Shown: piece after piece, positions 1 to 11,715 of the stretch
Position numbering within the stretch: the stretch's first letter is position 1
Layout: every line of letters begins with the position of its first letter
Source: Pieris napi
Taxonomy: Eukaryota; Arthropoda; Insecta; Lepidoptera; Pieridae
Assembly: GCF_905475465.1 (NCBI RefSeq)
Contig: NC_062249.1
Coordinates: 10,366,501-10,430,500, forward strand
Direction: 5' to 3'
Length of the DNA: 64,000 nucleotides
Made by a program: the position numbers and the translations under genes
The notes under the pieces: model-generated
Databases searched by the model: none
The model's input: the letters and a program-made list of their open reading frames with translations, nothing else
What the model was told of the DNA's origin: nothing

Positions 1-1544
1 TCAGCTGCAGGTATTAATCCGAACAACTGATCACCAAGTTGGTGATCAACTTTCTGTGACCATCAGGTCGTGATCACCAAAAGAGCGAATTAAACAAATA
101 TACTTAAAAATGGGCAACCACTGCTAAATTAGCCATAGGTAGTTCATATGAAAAGTTATTATGGCAAAATAGACATTAGCCTGATCTTGTTGATTTCATA
201 AATTTAATAGTTGCCAAGTCGGCTAGGTCAGGTCAGCTCCAGACTGCCTGGGAGCTACGTTATCTTGCTATCAAATGTTCACTGGCTTCTATTGTTTCAA
301 TAGTTACCTAATACAGATAAGAAATTCCACAAATGCGCAACATTGCGGTATAGCAATGGCTATGCAATGGAGCAACTTTCTCTTTGATAAGATTTGTGTA
401 CAGGTGAGTGATGTACAGATAATTTAAACTGTTAACAAAATAAAACGTTACGCTGATCCTGTACGTTTTATCTGAGGTGTCATGATCGCATAAAATTAAA
501 ACAGTAAAATAAGTTTTGGTCGCGTTTCTAGGCAATACGGTTTGCGCATCATAAAAGCAATATTTTAAAAACCGTCACATGTATGATTGTTTTTTTTAAA
601 TTGCGTTTTTATTTGTGTAATACACAATTAGTTTATTAGCTAGATTATTTCTCATATAAGTGAATGTTAAATTATTATTCTTAATGCGAACTAAATATCT
701 TACACCTTAAAAAAACTCGGAAATGAATTTGATATGATATATTACATTAGTTCCTGATTTAAAGATTCTATAAAAACAACTGTTATATATGTATTTGACA
801 AGAAGGATGTCAAATTTTCAATTAATTAATTACTATTTTTTATTTGTCCTACATTTGGCCTTAGAACGCGCAACAAAAAAGTAACTGTAAGACTCATTAA
901 AACAGTCATAAACTATAACATAGAAGAACGCTCGATGTATGATGTGATTTAAACAAAGCGATAAAAATCTCAAGAATCCGGAATCTATATCAGTGTGAGA
1001 AGAATAGCACATGTCCAGTGAATCATGAATAGTTGCAGCTTATAATCATGGGCATGCCTCAGGGGTTACGCAAAGGACCTATGTTTTACCTTTTGTTATA
1101 AATAACGGGACGTAATGGCGTAGTTAGCGACAGTTTACAAATAATCGTGAGATTGCATAGACTAAAGAAATGTATGACAAGCATTGAATTATATAATCAG
1201 TTATAAGAAAGGATTGGCTATATTAAAACAAATAGACAGGGTTTAAAAGGCTTATATACGCCGAACTAAACATCTTCAAAAAGGTTTTTGAGACTTTATT
1301 AGATATAACAAATATAGCATGTAAATATATTTAAATTAGAGTTTTAAATTTAATCTTACTGTCCAAACAAGATACGAAGTGCTGGTACGTGATTTTATCT
1401 AAGACTAGACTGCTTTGGTATTAGAAATTGTACAAAAACTATTACATTATATTTATTTATTAAAACAGGAGATTTTATATACCTCATTAGTCGGAGTAGG
1501 CATTTTAGTACACACCTGGACTAAATCCAGGACGTACTAGAGAA
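1..1544. other. AT-rich stretch, no gene recognised
   Basis: I see no coding exon or clear mobile element. A 21-nt palindrome with a single central base (TGATCACCAA-G-TTGGTGATCA) lies at 28-48, and the core GTGATCACC recurs near 70. The 75-codon open frame at 308-535 on the minus strand has no domain or splice context and looks accidental. Confidence 0.5.
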
Positions 1545-1800
1545 GGGACAAGTTAAAAGTACCCATAACTGATGAGCATGCATGCATGTCATGTATGTGG
1601 ATGAAGCGAGAGAGATATATCAGCAGCAGCAAGTGGAGATACGTTGTCTCCGTCTATCCCTTCGGGAAAAAGGCGTGAAGATATAAATGAAAAAATAACT
1701 TTGAAGCATGTAATAGTTGTCTGCAGGTAATCTAAAGTAAATCGATCGGATGCAGTTGACTGCAGTGGTGTGCCCGCATTTCCGGCCAACTATAACCTTG
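1545..1800 (+). mobile_element. Unclassified interspersed repeat, copy 1
   Basis: The order of blocks 'GTACCCATAAC', 'GCGAGAG', 'GCAAGTGGAGA', 'CTTCGGGAA' and 'GGCGTGA-ATATAAAT' is shared with 29,780-30,045 in the same orientation. A shared block order in two distant places shows a dispersed repeat. The superfamily is unknown to me. Confidence 0.45.
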
Positions 1801-1884
1801 TCAAAGCCACGGTCAAAGCCTATGCATAATGTTAAAGAATATTTTAAGAACTTGAATATACGGCTGGAGAAAATTTATTATTTA

Positions 1885-2115
1885 TTATTATTTACTTAAC
1901 ACACTGGCAGCTTTTAATAAGCTGATGCGCGTGTATTATGAGATTTGGAGAAACTTATCCAATCTGTTTTTAAAGGTGTTCACAGATGGTGCACTGATCA
2001 CACTTTCCGGAAGCCTATTCCAGTCTGCCACTACTCGGTTTGGTAGAAAGGGAATTTGTGTTGTGTTGAGTGGTCTTAAGTTTTAAAGAAATGTATTATT
2101 TTTGCCATGAGATTC
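1885..2115 (-). mobile_element. CR1/Jockey-like LINE, C-terminal coding fragment and 3' end
   Basis: On the minus strand the segment around 2,035-1,945 reads ADWNRLPESVISAPSVNT then FKNRLDKFLQIS and a stop. This matches the extreme C-terminus of non-LTR reverse transcriptase polyproteins (pattern WNxLPxxVxxAxxxxxFKxxLD). The rest of the element is absent, as expected for a 5'-truncated LINE. Confidence 0.75.
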
Positions 2116-2499
2116 GTGATACCTTTCTTTTACTAAACAATTATTTTACTAAAAAATTAGTAAAGTTTACTTTAATTTTTTTAATTAAAATAATCTATTG
2201 TGGTGTTATAATTGTATAGCAATTAAGTTCTCACCATATGAAGACATCTAAGTTTATGAAGTTTGTAAGCGTGCCATTCTCAACCTAAAATTTAAGTTTG
2301 GGTCCAGAAACAAGACTAGGTCAATGAGCGCAAAATTTTTCTCGCATAGTCAAAGTCAAAATGTATTGGATTTTGTCATACGAAAGTCATAGACAAATTT
2401 TATGACATGGTAGGCTAGTTCAAAAAAAAAACATTGTTAAGTGCTCCCTTATTCGCTGTTTCGCTAGTGATTTTTGTAACATTTATATTTACCATAATT

Positions 2500-2583
2500 G
2501 TCATATATTTTAGAAAAGCTTGTAACATATACTGTATATATAGCACTATGTATGATGTGGTGAACTTTAATAAATAAATAAAT
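2500..2583 (+). mobile_element. LINE-type 3' end, ends in (AATA)n
   Basis: The run 'TTTTAGAAAAG...ACATATACTGTA.ATATAGCA', then 'TATGTGGTGAACTTTAATA', is repeated at 18,575-18,655. It closes with an AATAAATAAATAAA tail, as in retroposed 3' ends. Confidence 0.55.
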
Positions 2584-2642
2584 TATTTACAAGTTTGTAT
2601 GAAACTCTTGGACACAATTAATATGAACACGCGTTGTTGATA

Positions 2643-2862
2643 TCTACTATATAAAAATAAGTCGGGTTTTCCTTCCTGACGCTATAACTCCAGAACTCAC
2701 GAACCGATTTCCACGGTTTTGCATTCGTTGGAAAGGTCTCGGGCTCCGTGAGGTTTATAGAAAATTCAGGAAAAATTTCAACAGAAAAGCGGGATCACCA
2801 AACGAAATGTTACATAAAACGAAGCCATCTGGTGGCGAAACGGAGTTCGCCGAGTTTGCTAG
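2643..2862 (+). mobile_element. Non-autonomous Helitron, complete, 220 bp
   Basis: The element starts with TC (TCTACTATATAAAAATAAG) after an A at 2,642. It ends in CTAG followed by T at 2,863, which is the A|TC...CTAG|T arrangement of Helitron insertion. Eight bases before the CTAG is a perfect 6-bp hairpin, GGCGAA/TTCGCC with loop ACGGAG. There is no coding capacity, so it would depend on a Rep/helicase from elsewhere. Its layout matches the elements at 12,530, 36,146, 51,850 and 62,542, but the sequence is a distinct subfamily. Confidence 0.85.
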
Positions 2863-3470
2863 TTTGTATATATCAATGATTACACATAGCAACTGTGTTT
2901 GCTATGTTTTGGTCCGTAAAAAATTTAATTTATTCTTGCGTGTAACACCCTCAATCTCAATGTCAACTCTATGAATAAAATGTTTCACACAGACAGCTCG
3001 CATGGTAGACGATTATAAAACACGACAGCTTATCAGCGAATCGACACGCGATGACAGGCTATAGGGGTAATCTTCCCTTACATATTACGTACATGTTCTT
3101 TGTAATTAACTCATTACAGACCTAATTATTTTCCATTTAATTACATTTTCCGCTTGCGAGGGCTTTAGGTTTTAATGAAGTTAAGATTTTCTTCATACAT
3201 TAGACGTGCGAGTTTCTTGGTGTTCTCATCGCTGTTTTAATGGTTAAACTGAAAGGTAGGTGATAGCACTCATAGTAGTTCATTTAGTAACGATTACTCA
3301 AGTAAAGATTTTAGATTCAGCTGGATAAATGTTTCATGATAATTTATTCAATTTAGTCGTTAATGGAGCATTAACTTTTTTGACTTATACTGTAATATTT
3401 GTACAAGCGAACATTAGAGAAAGTGCTTTTACACAAATCTAAACAGAATATATAAAAATAAAATAAATAT
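2863..3470. other. No feature recognised
   Basis: AT-rich DNA without open frames, repeat matches or splice-bounded coding segments that I could support. Confidence 0.5.
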
Positions 3471-3760
3471 CAGATTTCTGTATCTGTTTTATGATCATTT
3501 GTCAATCTAATAGGCAAGTAAGTGATCAGCCCTCTGTGCTTGACATACGCCGTCGACGCTAGTGAATTCCATTTCGGTTTTCATTTGGTGTACCTCAAAC
3601 ACTAAAGGTCTAAGGGAAGCCGGTTTCCTCACGATGTTTTCCCTCACCGTTCGAGCGATTGTAAATACATAGAAATAAAGTTCATTGGTGTACGGGGAGC
3701 CGGGGATCGAACCTACGACCTCAGGGATGAGAGTCGCACGCCACAGGCCAACACTGCTCA
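3471..3760 (-). mobile_element. tRNA-derived SINE (family S1)
   Basis: Minus-strand copy. The tRNA-like head is at the right end: 'GCGTGCGACTCTCATCCCTG' then 'GAGGTCGTAGGTTCGATCCC', the latter holding a pol III B box (GGTTCGATCCC). The body contains 'GAAGG/GGGAAAACATCGTGAGG', and the tail holds 'TTGACAAATGATCAT'. The same unit recurs near 16.2, 27.8, 33.7, 37.2, 45.6 and 56.7 kb. The centre of this copy has diverged. Confidence 0.85.
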
Positions 3761-5217
3761 TATTTATATAAATGTACCTATATATGTATATAGAAAATTT
3801 CTTCTTTATGTTTAGGGCTTTTTAATTACCAATCTACCGTGACAAATATAGACCGTTACCGATGTTTTGTTTTCTATATCGAAGTATTTAACAACTCTTT
3901 CGAAATAAAGAACGTCTCGAATAACAAAGTCGTAATTGGTAAAGTTTTCCCATTTTCCGATATTATTGCTTTCGTCTCGACGATATAACTCTTCCTATAA
4001 TGGTATTGTTTTTATAACTTTGCAATCTAAATTTAAAGTATAGTATACTAAACATATGTTTTTGTCTTAGCATGGCAAAACGTGACAGTGATTTTGTTCG
4101 AATGACAGTTGAACACCATGATAGATGTTTTGTTTAAAAAAGTATTTGATTTTGACTGAAATCGGAGAAAAATCTTGACAGCGGTTTTTTTTCAAAGAAA
4201 TATCTACGAATTGTTTTACGATATGTTAGCACAAATGATAGGCACGCGACTCCTAGGAGGCCCATGAAACCCAACCCAACCATTTTTCTGATATCAAAAG
4301 TACCAGCAAGTCTGATATCAAAAGTCGACGGCGTAGGTGCTCGTCTTAATAGCCTAAAAGTATCAGCAAGGAAGAAAGCAAAGAAACAGATACAGATATG
4401 CGAAGAGGAAGGGCCGTTTTTGTTATAATTACGACTGGTATAATGTAGAAACCGGGAAACATGTTAAAAATGCCATTTTTGTGTAGAGGGGAACAATTGT
4501 TATCAATCAAAATGTGCGGAATGCGGTCAAATTGTTTGAGTGTGTTCTTAAAACATTTAGGGCTTAATTAGGGTTTAATTATATTTAAGTGTCTTTAAAC
4601 ACGATACAGTTGAAGTACCACTTAAAAATGTAATGAATATCATATGAAAAGTATTGTGGAAACATTTTGCGTCTATTTCTTAATAAGTGGATTACTGTGA
4701 CATGTCGCCAAATGTCAGAATACTAGTTTTCTTTTTCAAAATGGCGCAGACTTATACATAGACAATATTAGGCTTTGGCTTTATAAGTTAAAAATTGTTT
4801 TTAGAAAAGCGGGTGTACAATTCGTTGACCTCATAGCCATTGTTAGATGGAAGTAGCCCTTTCGACCCAAATACCCCCACAGTTTCCGTTGGGGCGACGT
4901 TTCCGATTTAACCACGGTTAGTCTAAGAGATTAGTAACTAAAATACAGGTTTTGCCAGACTGTAGCGACTTATGATTTTTTAACTATGTATAACTCTAAT
5001 GCAGCAATTTATGACGTATTTGTATTTCTTTACTTGGGTGATTTAGATTTAGTTAAGAATATGGACCTAAGAGTGTAATAAAATTTATTCCAAAGACTTA
5101 TCAAATTTATTTGTGAAATAATTTTGTTTTGTTTAAATTTTTGTAATAGCGGCTCCAATTTTTTTTTACAAAAATTAACTGCTGTAATATGTGATGAGGA
5201 GCATCTGATGGTTGAAT
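3761..5217. other. No gene; possible SINE relic at about 4,310-4,420
   Basis: Mostly unstructured AT-rich sequence. Near 4,316 the run 'AAAAGTCGACGGCG' followed by 'GAAACAGATACAGATA' resembles the middle and tail of the S1 SINE in plus orientation. The 15-nt string TCTGATATCAAAAGT occurs twice in a row there (about 4,289 and 4,311). Confidence 0.4.
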
Positions 5218-5395
5218 GTGCTTACAAACATTTTATAAAAAAACCTTGGCGATTTAAAAGATAAATTATTGCCAGTTCTCGTTCTACGCTCTTGTTTTGA
5301 GAATTAGGTGTAAATGTAAATTTAAAACCATTTTTCTGACGTTCATAAGTGTGCATTAAGGTATATTAATACATGGTATTTTCATCTCTTACGCT
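5218..5395 (+). mobile_element. LINE 3' end, family B
   Basis: Blocks 'CTTGGCGATTTAAAAG', 'TGCCAGTTCTCGTTCTACG', 'GTAAATGTAAATTTA' and 'TGACGTTCATAAGTGT' match the copies at 6.9, 17.2, 18.3 and 61.0 kb. The usual closing run ATGAATAAAGATATTTTGAG has been lost here. Confidence 0.65.
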
Positions 5396-5589
5396 AATCG
5401 TCTAAGGGTCGATGTTTTCAGAAGCAATTTGATAACACTTGATTTACAAGCACATCGACTAGGTTATTAACCTACTTACTTAATTAAATACATCAAATTA
5501 ATTTATTTCAATAAAACCTAAATATAACAATCAAAGATACATTCATCGTGGGGTTCTACTGCACAGGCGCTAATTAAAGATTTATGATA

Positions 5590-5770
5590 GATAGTACTGG
5601 TGACCCCAGAGCTGGTGCTTTCCTTGTTCCTCAACAGCTGCCAGCGTTAAAAGACGGCCACCGGGACCAAACTTTTTGAATTTGTTTTAATTTTCTTTTG
5701 ATTAATTTTTAATTATTTTTATTATTACTATGTAGGTTAAGAAAATTGTAAACATTTATTACAATTTATT
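5590..5770 (+). mobile_element. LINE 3' end, family C
   Basis: The run 'CAACAGCTGCCAGCG', then 'TTAAAAGACGGCCACCGGGA', is followed by a T-rich stretch and 'TTACTATGTAGGTTAAGAA'. The last segment is shared with 58,625-58,720. This looks like a short open frame ending just before a T-rich 3' UTR, the layout of a truncated LINE. Confidence 0.5.
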
Positions 5771-6599
5771 TCGGACATACATAAAAACCTGTTTTTATTT
5801 ATTTATGCTCTCTAATATCACACATGTTACAATGGGGACAATCAGATACTTATGAAAATATGTTAGAAAAACAATATTCACGTGTGAAAATCATATGAGA
5901 AGTTTATAAGGCGCTGCGCTAACCAGATAGAGGATTATCAAAGCTATTCCCTTACTTTCTTTCTAATTATTCCGTACTACTGTACGGGAAAATGCTTTAA
6001 ATCGTAAAAGATATTAATTTCAGTCACTTCATTTATTATTCAAAAGAATAATGCTTATAATGCTGAAGAGTGCTTACTGGCTATACTCTCGGGGCGTAAC
6101 TCCGACGATTACGGTAATTGACGCGCTTATAAAGAAAGCCTTAGTGAACAATGTACGGCCTTGATACAAGCCTCAAATGTATTGATGCTTTTTATATTAT
6201 AATCTATACAAATAAAAATGATTTGCAACATATGTTGCTAAGAGACTCGACGACGGCTGGTACCAATTCGAGTAATTTATTCCATGTTCTCTGGTTTTAA
6301 CGAAGAGAACATTTTGAAAAATTTAAATGTTTTATTCTGAAAAAGCGAATTCTATGGGGTATCATAGCAAAATGCAAAAGGTAGGCTAATTAAAAAAAAA
6401 CATGTGTAAATAAAATCAGTGCATAATAAAATGCTTATTATATATTTTATTATATATATTAAGACATATTCCAGTAGCTACTAAATAAGTTACATCTGCT
6501 ACTTGTGAATTGTATATCTACTATTTGTATACATTGTACAGTACGTTTTTATTAACGCCAAAAAAATTGATTTATCGCAAAATCACCAATATCCGTTCA
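5771..6599. other. No feature recognised
   Basis: AT-rich. A slightly GC-richer patch at about 6,090-6,165 has no open frame or repeat match that I recognise. Confidence 0.45.
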
Positions 6600-7055
6600 G
6601 AAACAAACATCGCGGAAAGAGCCTATTAGGGGTTCAACCCCTCATCGCTAAAGGTACTTGATCTAAGAGCCAGTTAGCACGTGGTTATTGCAAAACGCAG
6701 GTGTTCTGTCAAGCGAAGATAAACCACTCCTTATATGGAAATTGTATTCGTTTTAACAACAAACTCCCAAGCCAAAAATTAAAGAAAATTAGAGGATTAT
6801 CACTGGATAAATTCGGAGCTCTCAAAAAATTTGACGATCCTAATCCTTAAGATTGATTTGCTCCAGTTCAAACAATTTGTATGACTCAAAACTTGGCGAT
6901 TAAAAAGAGTGGCGGAGAGTTTCTTGCCAGATCTTTTGACAACTCTACGCCCTTGACTTGCGAACTGGTAGTAAATGCTAATTTAGAATCAATTTAACTT
7001 CTTTTCTGACGTTCATAAGTGTTGCCTACATGAAGTTATTTTGAGTTTGAGTTCT
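6600..7055 (+). mobile_element. LINE fragment with family B 3' end
   Basis: The 3' part (6,890-7,055) carries the family B blocks 'TTGGCGATTAAAAAGAG', 'GGCGGAGAGTTTCTTGCCAG', 'CGCCCTTGACTTGCGAACTG' and 'CTGACGTTCATAAGTGT', then the TTTTGAGTTTGAGT tail. Upstream (about 6,765-6,855) a short frame KLPSQKLKKIRGLSLDKFGA could be the C-terminus of its ORF2, but that part is a guess. The element stops about 80 bp short of the LIM exon that follows. Confidence 0.6.
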
Positions 7056-7133
7056 AGCACTTAAGACTAACGTGCACTAACAATATTTCACTAATTTAAA
7101 TGGTTAAATCATTATTAGAAATTAATTATTTAC

Positions 7134-7337
7134 CTCATCGCAAGCGGAGCAACGCGGCTTCAAATTTTCGGCATGATGTCGGCCACAGTAAAGTCGCCCG
7201 TCTTTCCAGAAGTAGACCAGGTCAACCAGCAGCTCCTGGCAAGTGGTGCAGTTGAAGCAGGCGGGATGCCATCTCGCTGATGGTCCAGCCCGAGCCGCGG
7301 AGACACACATGTCGCCCGATGATAGTGCCTCCTCACA
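7134..7337 (-). CDS. LIM-domain exon of a prickle/espinas-like PET-LIM protein (single internal exon)
   Basis: This 204-bp exon has a consensus acceptor on its 5' side (TTTTTGTCCTCAG|TGTGAGG) and a donor on its 3' side (GCGATGAG|GTAAAT). It encodes 68 codons with no stop. Visible zinc ligands are Cys1, then 22 residues to His24 in 'RWHPACFNCTTC' (HX2C, CX2C, CX2C), then 17 residues to the 'YCGRHH' pair. This is a complete LIM1 minus its very first Cys, which must lie in the preceding exon. It ends with 'KPRCSACDE', the start of LIM2. The strings ELLVDL.YF and GRLYCGRHHAE.LKPRC fit Prickle/Espinas better than Testin. Prickle is a cytoplasmic planar-cell-polarity protein acting at the membrane opposite Frizzled/Dishevelled. 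I found no PET, LIM2 or LIM3 exon in the window, so its introns must be long or the exon may belong to a partial copy. The reading is secure; the ortholog is inferred. Confidence 0.88.
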
Positions 7338-8387
7338 CTGAGGACAAAAATTATATATGGATTAGTGATTAGTTTTATATTAATAATCTATGCAATTATT
7401 ATTATTTTTTAAAAACAATACCTAAACTTTACTTCAAATTTGGGTTTGAGCATAAATTAAATGTTTGAAAAGAGACTAGAATATAAAACTATTACGGGCT
7501 GAGTAAATTTTTTTTATCTTTTTCTTTAAGCGTGAGTTATGTAACCTAACTACGAACTAACTATTAGAACTCTTCAATAATTTAAGTTAGTTTTTTGTTA
7601 ATTGAGCGTCGCAACCCCACTATCCTTATGTTATCTTAGTTATAGGCTCATGTTTTAAGCAATTAAAGCCTCAAATAAAGTGTTTTATTTGAAGATATCC
7701 AAACGAACTTAACTCGTGGAATGTTTCAGAATTTATAAATAAATGATATCTTTAAAAAAACTTACAATCTACCTCAAGGCAGATATTTGATTGACCATCT
7801 ATGTCAAACAATTGCTTAGTAACTAAAATATCTGGCATGTGTCTCTCGACTCGAAAAGAGATTTTTTTATTTTGAAAGTGACAACGTGAAGAAGATTTTC
7901 CTTTTTTATACATTCAAAGACAATATACACGTAGAATCATAGTTAAAAAATGGCTGAAAGCATCGCATAGCAAAAGAAGTTCAGTAACAAAGTATTTAGT
8001 CAATTTATAGGTATTTATATATATTATATTATGTGCTAAAGATATGACAACGTCTAGAATTCATAAGCCGAGCGTATAAGGCGAATTTATTCTGTCCTCT
8101 GCCCATACCCTATACCTAATGGAGAGAAGGTCGATTGTTCTTAAAATGGTCGCGGGGCGAACGGCATTGTTTTTTGTAATCGTATTATTGAAGGATTTCC
8201 TAGTAGACAAGTGCACTATTAAAAATAATTCATTCGCAATTCGTAATACAAAAATTTAATTAAAGTTAGTCAAATTTATGTATGCGTGTGTATTAGGACT
8301 TAGGACAAAGTTGTTTATGTTCTTTTCTTTTGATATTCTATTAAAAAAAATGTGTGCGTGTAATAGGTGTACACAGTACACACGTTA
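7338..8387 (-). other. Probable intron upstream of the LIM exon
   Basis: The acceptor at 7,338-7,339 means minus-strand intron sequence begins here and runs to higher coordinates. It is AT-rich with no second coding block. The far end of the intron was not found. Confidence 0.6.
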
Positions 8388-8840
8388 GAAGTGAAACTTC
8401 TTTATGACCTTAATTTTCGAAAAATGATCTACTATATGCAACTTTACAGAAATTGGTTAAATAAAGTTAAATTAGATAAAGTTTAACAAAAGGCTTTTAT
8501 TATCATAGACATGAATACAAATACAATTATTTCATTTTAACTTATTACTGTACTACTATGTAGTACTAAGATCATTACAGAATTTCATTAATTGTAATAG
8601 AATTATTAGTATTACTATCATTGTTATCGTTATTATATATTTTTGTTACTAATGGCTTCGACTCTCTTTGGATCAACCGTGGTAGGGACAAGAAAAAGAT
8701 GGCGCGTAACCGAAAAATGTGACAAATGTGTGTAAATTTTTTTCCCACGCCGATAAAGAAGTTTCACTTCAAAAGATGGCGCGTAACGAAAAAATGTTAC
8801 ACTACATTTTTTTCCAACCCCGATAAAGAAGTTTCACTTC
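8388..8840. mobile_element. MITE with 18-bp inverted ends and a duplicated right end
   Basis: GAAGTGAAACTTCTTTAT at 8,388-8,405 is repeated in inverted form at 8,823-8,840 and also at 8,753-8,770. The right end is a tandem pair of units (8,694-8,770 and 8,771-8,840), each beginning AAAAGATGGCGCGTAAC and ending ATAAAGAAGTTTCACTTC. There is no coding capacity. No clear target duplication was seen, so the superfamily is undetermined. Confidence 0.65.
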
Positions 8841-10765
8841 AATAATAGCCTATTTGACAATGAAAAATAAAGATTAAAAAGCGTTATGGAGTAAAAGTTA
8901 ATTTATCAAATAATCCATAATTAAAAATATTGATATATATTTATACGTCAGTCACGTGACACAAAGTGGTCACAGATTTTTCGAATAGAACATTTTTCTT
9001 GTAAATAACATTTATTCTTCTGTCTTATATTACTACTGTCTTGGAGTTTAATTTCGTCTGAGATTCTTTTTGATCGAAATAATTAATGTATTGTGTAGTT
9101 TTCAAATGATAGTGTTAATTGTCATTCGTAATAAACTTGACGTGTGTTTACGCTTTTACAGGCACGGTCATACGGACTGGTGCGACGCCATCTTGCCAAA
9201 CGTAGACAAATATTCTTGCGGGTTCTTGAATTTGTGAAATTTGAATTTAAAAGCCAATACTTAATTTTCTATGGCATATTTAAGCAGATAATATTCAAAT
9301 GGATGCAGAATTATTGTCGCAGTTGTGTCACAGAAACATAATCGTATCATTGTATATGAATACTTGACAAAACCATCAAAATCTTTGTTAGGCGTTACCT
9401 ACGCAGTCTAAATCACCGAGACAAATACCTATGTAATTGCAGTTGCTGCTAGACACGTATTGGTTTCGAGGTATTTGGTTTTTTGTGTATATTCGCGACA
9501 GTCGAGACTCGAGACCCAAGCACGTACTACGCCTTCTGCGAAGTGAGCTGTCATTGCTTCGGTACCGTCCTTGTATTCATTCCTTATAACTTGTGTAAAG
9601 TATGAAACCTCTTTTGTATATTTACTTTTGTTTGGGTTGTTTATGGATATTTAAGGTGCAATTGATGTTGATTAAAAACGGTTTAGCGTAGTTGTTCGTT
9701 ATTCAATTTTAAATTTAGAAACTAAGTTTGAGAGGTATATATAACATACTGGTAGATTATAAGAAATTTAATTAAGAAAATAATATGGTGACGAAGACAG
9801 ACGAAATTTGAATTAAGAAATAGCATTTAATATTATATTTGAAGTCGCAATGATTAACGGTTTAAAGATTTTCTTTATATCCTAAATTATATAAAAAAGT
9901 AAATTTTCTCAGAAGACAAAAGTAATGAAGGCCATTTTAAAATTGTTTTCGAAGAATTCAAAACCTAGAACGGTCAAAACAATTCTTAAGTTAAAATATT
10001 TGCGTTAACCCACTTAAATAAAACGTGTATGTTCAATTAAAATACCGAAAAAATTCTGTAGTTTTGTTTCACCACGCCCCACGGCCTGCGCGCGCGCCTC
10101 CCGGCGCAATAATTTAGAACCTTTATATAGGAATGTGCTGAATTTGTTCGTTATTCATATGTTTAAATACCAAGTTTTATGTTCAGTTTTATATTCTTCT
10201 TTGTATAGTCTTATAAATTGGGAATATACCTATGATATAAAAGTTATCAGTCCTACTGTGCAAAGCGGGCGCGGCTACAGATTAAAATAGTAATTTCTAC
10301 AAACTACTTACAATAAAAATAATAATCGAAACTCCTTGGTGATATATTTATTTTATGTCACAGGCAGGGTATAAAGTATATAGAATGGTTTTCGTTCGTA
10401 ATTCAAATATAGTTCAAGATAAGTTTAAAAAGAGAACACTACGCTTAAGAGGCTGGAATTTTGAAACATTTTTGTTTATGGACAACCTGATGAGTGAAAA
10501 AAAATGTTGCAATAAATAAATATTTGTTTACAGTACAAAATCAATCAATTAGTACCATTTGAAGATTGGAATTTATAGACAAAAAATGTTAACAAAAACC
10601 TGAGAGAAAACAGATAAGGCCCACACTTTTAATTATCGTTTATCGGCGCGTTGTTTTATTTGGGCAGAGAGATATAGAGTTGTCGACCGTAGGCCATCGA
10701 TACCATAGTAATCCATTTAATGGTTCTGTGACAGTTTTATAGCTCACGATTTTGCGTATTTTTTC
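8841..10765. other. No gene supported; small GC-rich patch at 10,070-10,110
   Basis: AT-rich DNA. The open frame at 9,144-9,341 on the plus strand starts at a GTG next to an acceptor-like CTTTTACAG|GC but has no recognisable domain. A GC-rich patch (CACGGCCTGCGCGCGCGCC, then TCCCGGCGC) at about 10,080-10,107 is the only compositional outlier. Confidence 0.4.
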
Positions 10766-10885
10766 TTGCATTATCTATACTATTATTATAAAGATATTTT
10801 TGTATGTATAAACTTAAAACTACTGGACCGTCTTTTAAACTTCTTTTACCGGTATAATGCATTATATAAAGTAACATAGGCTCTG
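10766..10885 (+). mobile_element. Helitron-like 5' end fragment
   Basis: 'ATCTATACTATTATTATAA' is followed by 'AAACTACTGGACCG' and 'GTAACATAGGCT'. This is the order seen at the 5' ends of lepidopteran Helitron-like repeats. I found no matching hairpin/CTAG end. Confidence 0.45.
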
Positions 10886-11479
10886 TTAACTACTAATATT
10901 TAAAAAAAGAAGGGCTGCACTACAGTACAAATTTAAAACTAAGATAATAAAAGATATAAAAAATACAATTTATACAAAAAACTTAATGAAAAACAGAGAA
11001 CAAAATAACTTTGTATACCTTATACATCTAACTCCCATTTAATAATAATCACTCAAATTGATTATTATTAATGTTGTTAATTATATGAATTTATATATAC
11101 TTCATAACTGAGTATCTCGTGCACTGATCAAAATCTTTCATACGATTTGTCATATCGATCGTGTCGGGATCGTACGATTTAAACGCCACGTCTGGTCCAG
11201 TCTGTGTTTTTTGTGTGAAATAGTGCGATGCAGTGATTTCATGGAGACTCGTTCCCACATACACCGACCTCCGACTACGTTTTATGTTATTCAACACAAA
11301 TACTGGACTAATATAGGTAGTACAACATCGATATTTTTGGTTGGTTATAATGGTTGCCATGGTAACAGAAATGTTTTGTCTGTGTTTTATTTGCCGCCAG
11401 ATTTGATTTTGGAACATAGAAAAAATTTAACTGTCAGTGGTGCTACAACCTGTCACGTGATATTTTTTTTTTCTTCACA
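10886..11479. other. Overlapping unassigned open frames on both strands
   Basis: A 108-codon frame (minus, 11,417-11,091) and a 98-codon frame (plus, 11,211-11,507) overlap over about 200 bp. Neither shows a domain, signal peptide or convincing splice context. Openness on both strands suggests a stop-poor old repeat rather than two genes, but I cannot exclude a small minus-strand gene. Confidence 0.25.
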
Positions 11480-11600
11480 GGCAAATAAATCAGCCTTCTG
11501 TACTTAACATACCGTTTTGGATTGCTATGCCGGCGTGGGTAAGCCACGGTTTGAACCTACTACCACCGGAATGAGTGTCGCACGCTTAAGCTCCACCACC
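11480..11600 (-). mobile_element. Degraded S1 SINE
   Basis: 'CACGGTTTGAACCTACTACC' is a decayed B box, and 'GAGTGTCGCACGCTTAAGC' is the tRNA-like head in minus orientation. The left part keeps 'AATCAGCCTTCTGTACTTAA' from the SINE tail. The central body is deleted. Confidence 0.6.
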
Positions 11601-11715
11601 AGAAGAACGAGATTATTCAGTTTCAAGAAAAGTTATAGGTTACAAAATTGACATTTCGTGTGTTTTTGGATCCTTCATTAGAGGAAGAGATGCTCTAGGA
11701 GCTATTCTTCTATTG

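Noticed and set aside
9144..9341. 65-codon plus-strand ORF after an acceptor-like site
   Set aside because: It starts only at a GTG, its second half is AT-driven (Phe/Ile/Lys/Tyr), and no partner exon is visible.
11091..11417. 108-codon minus-strand ORF as a gene
   Set aside because: It overlaps an almost equally long opposite-strand frame and shows no domain, splice context or coding bias that I can see.
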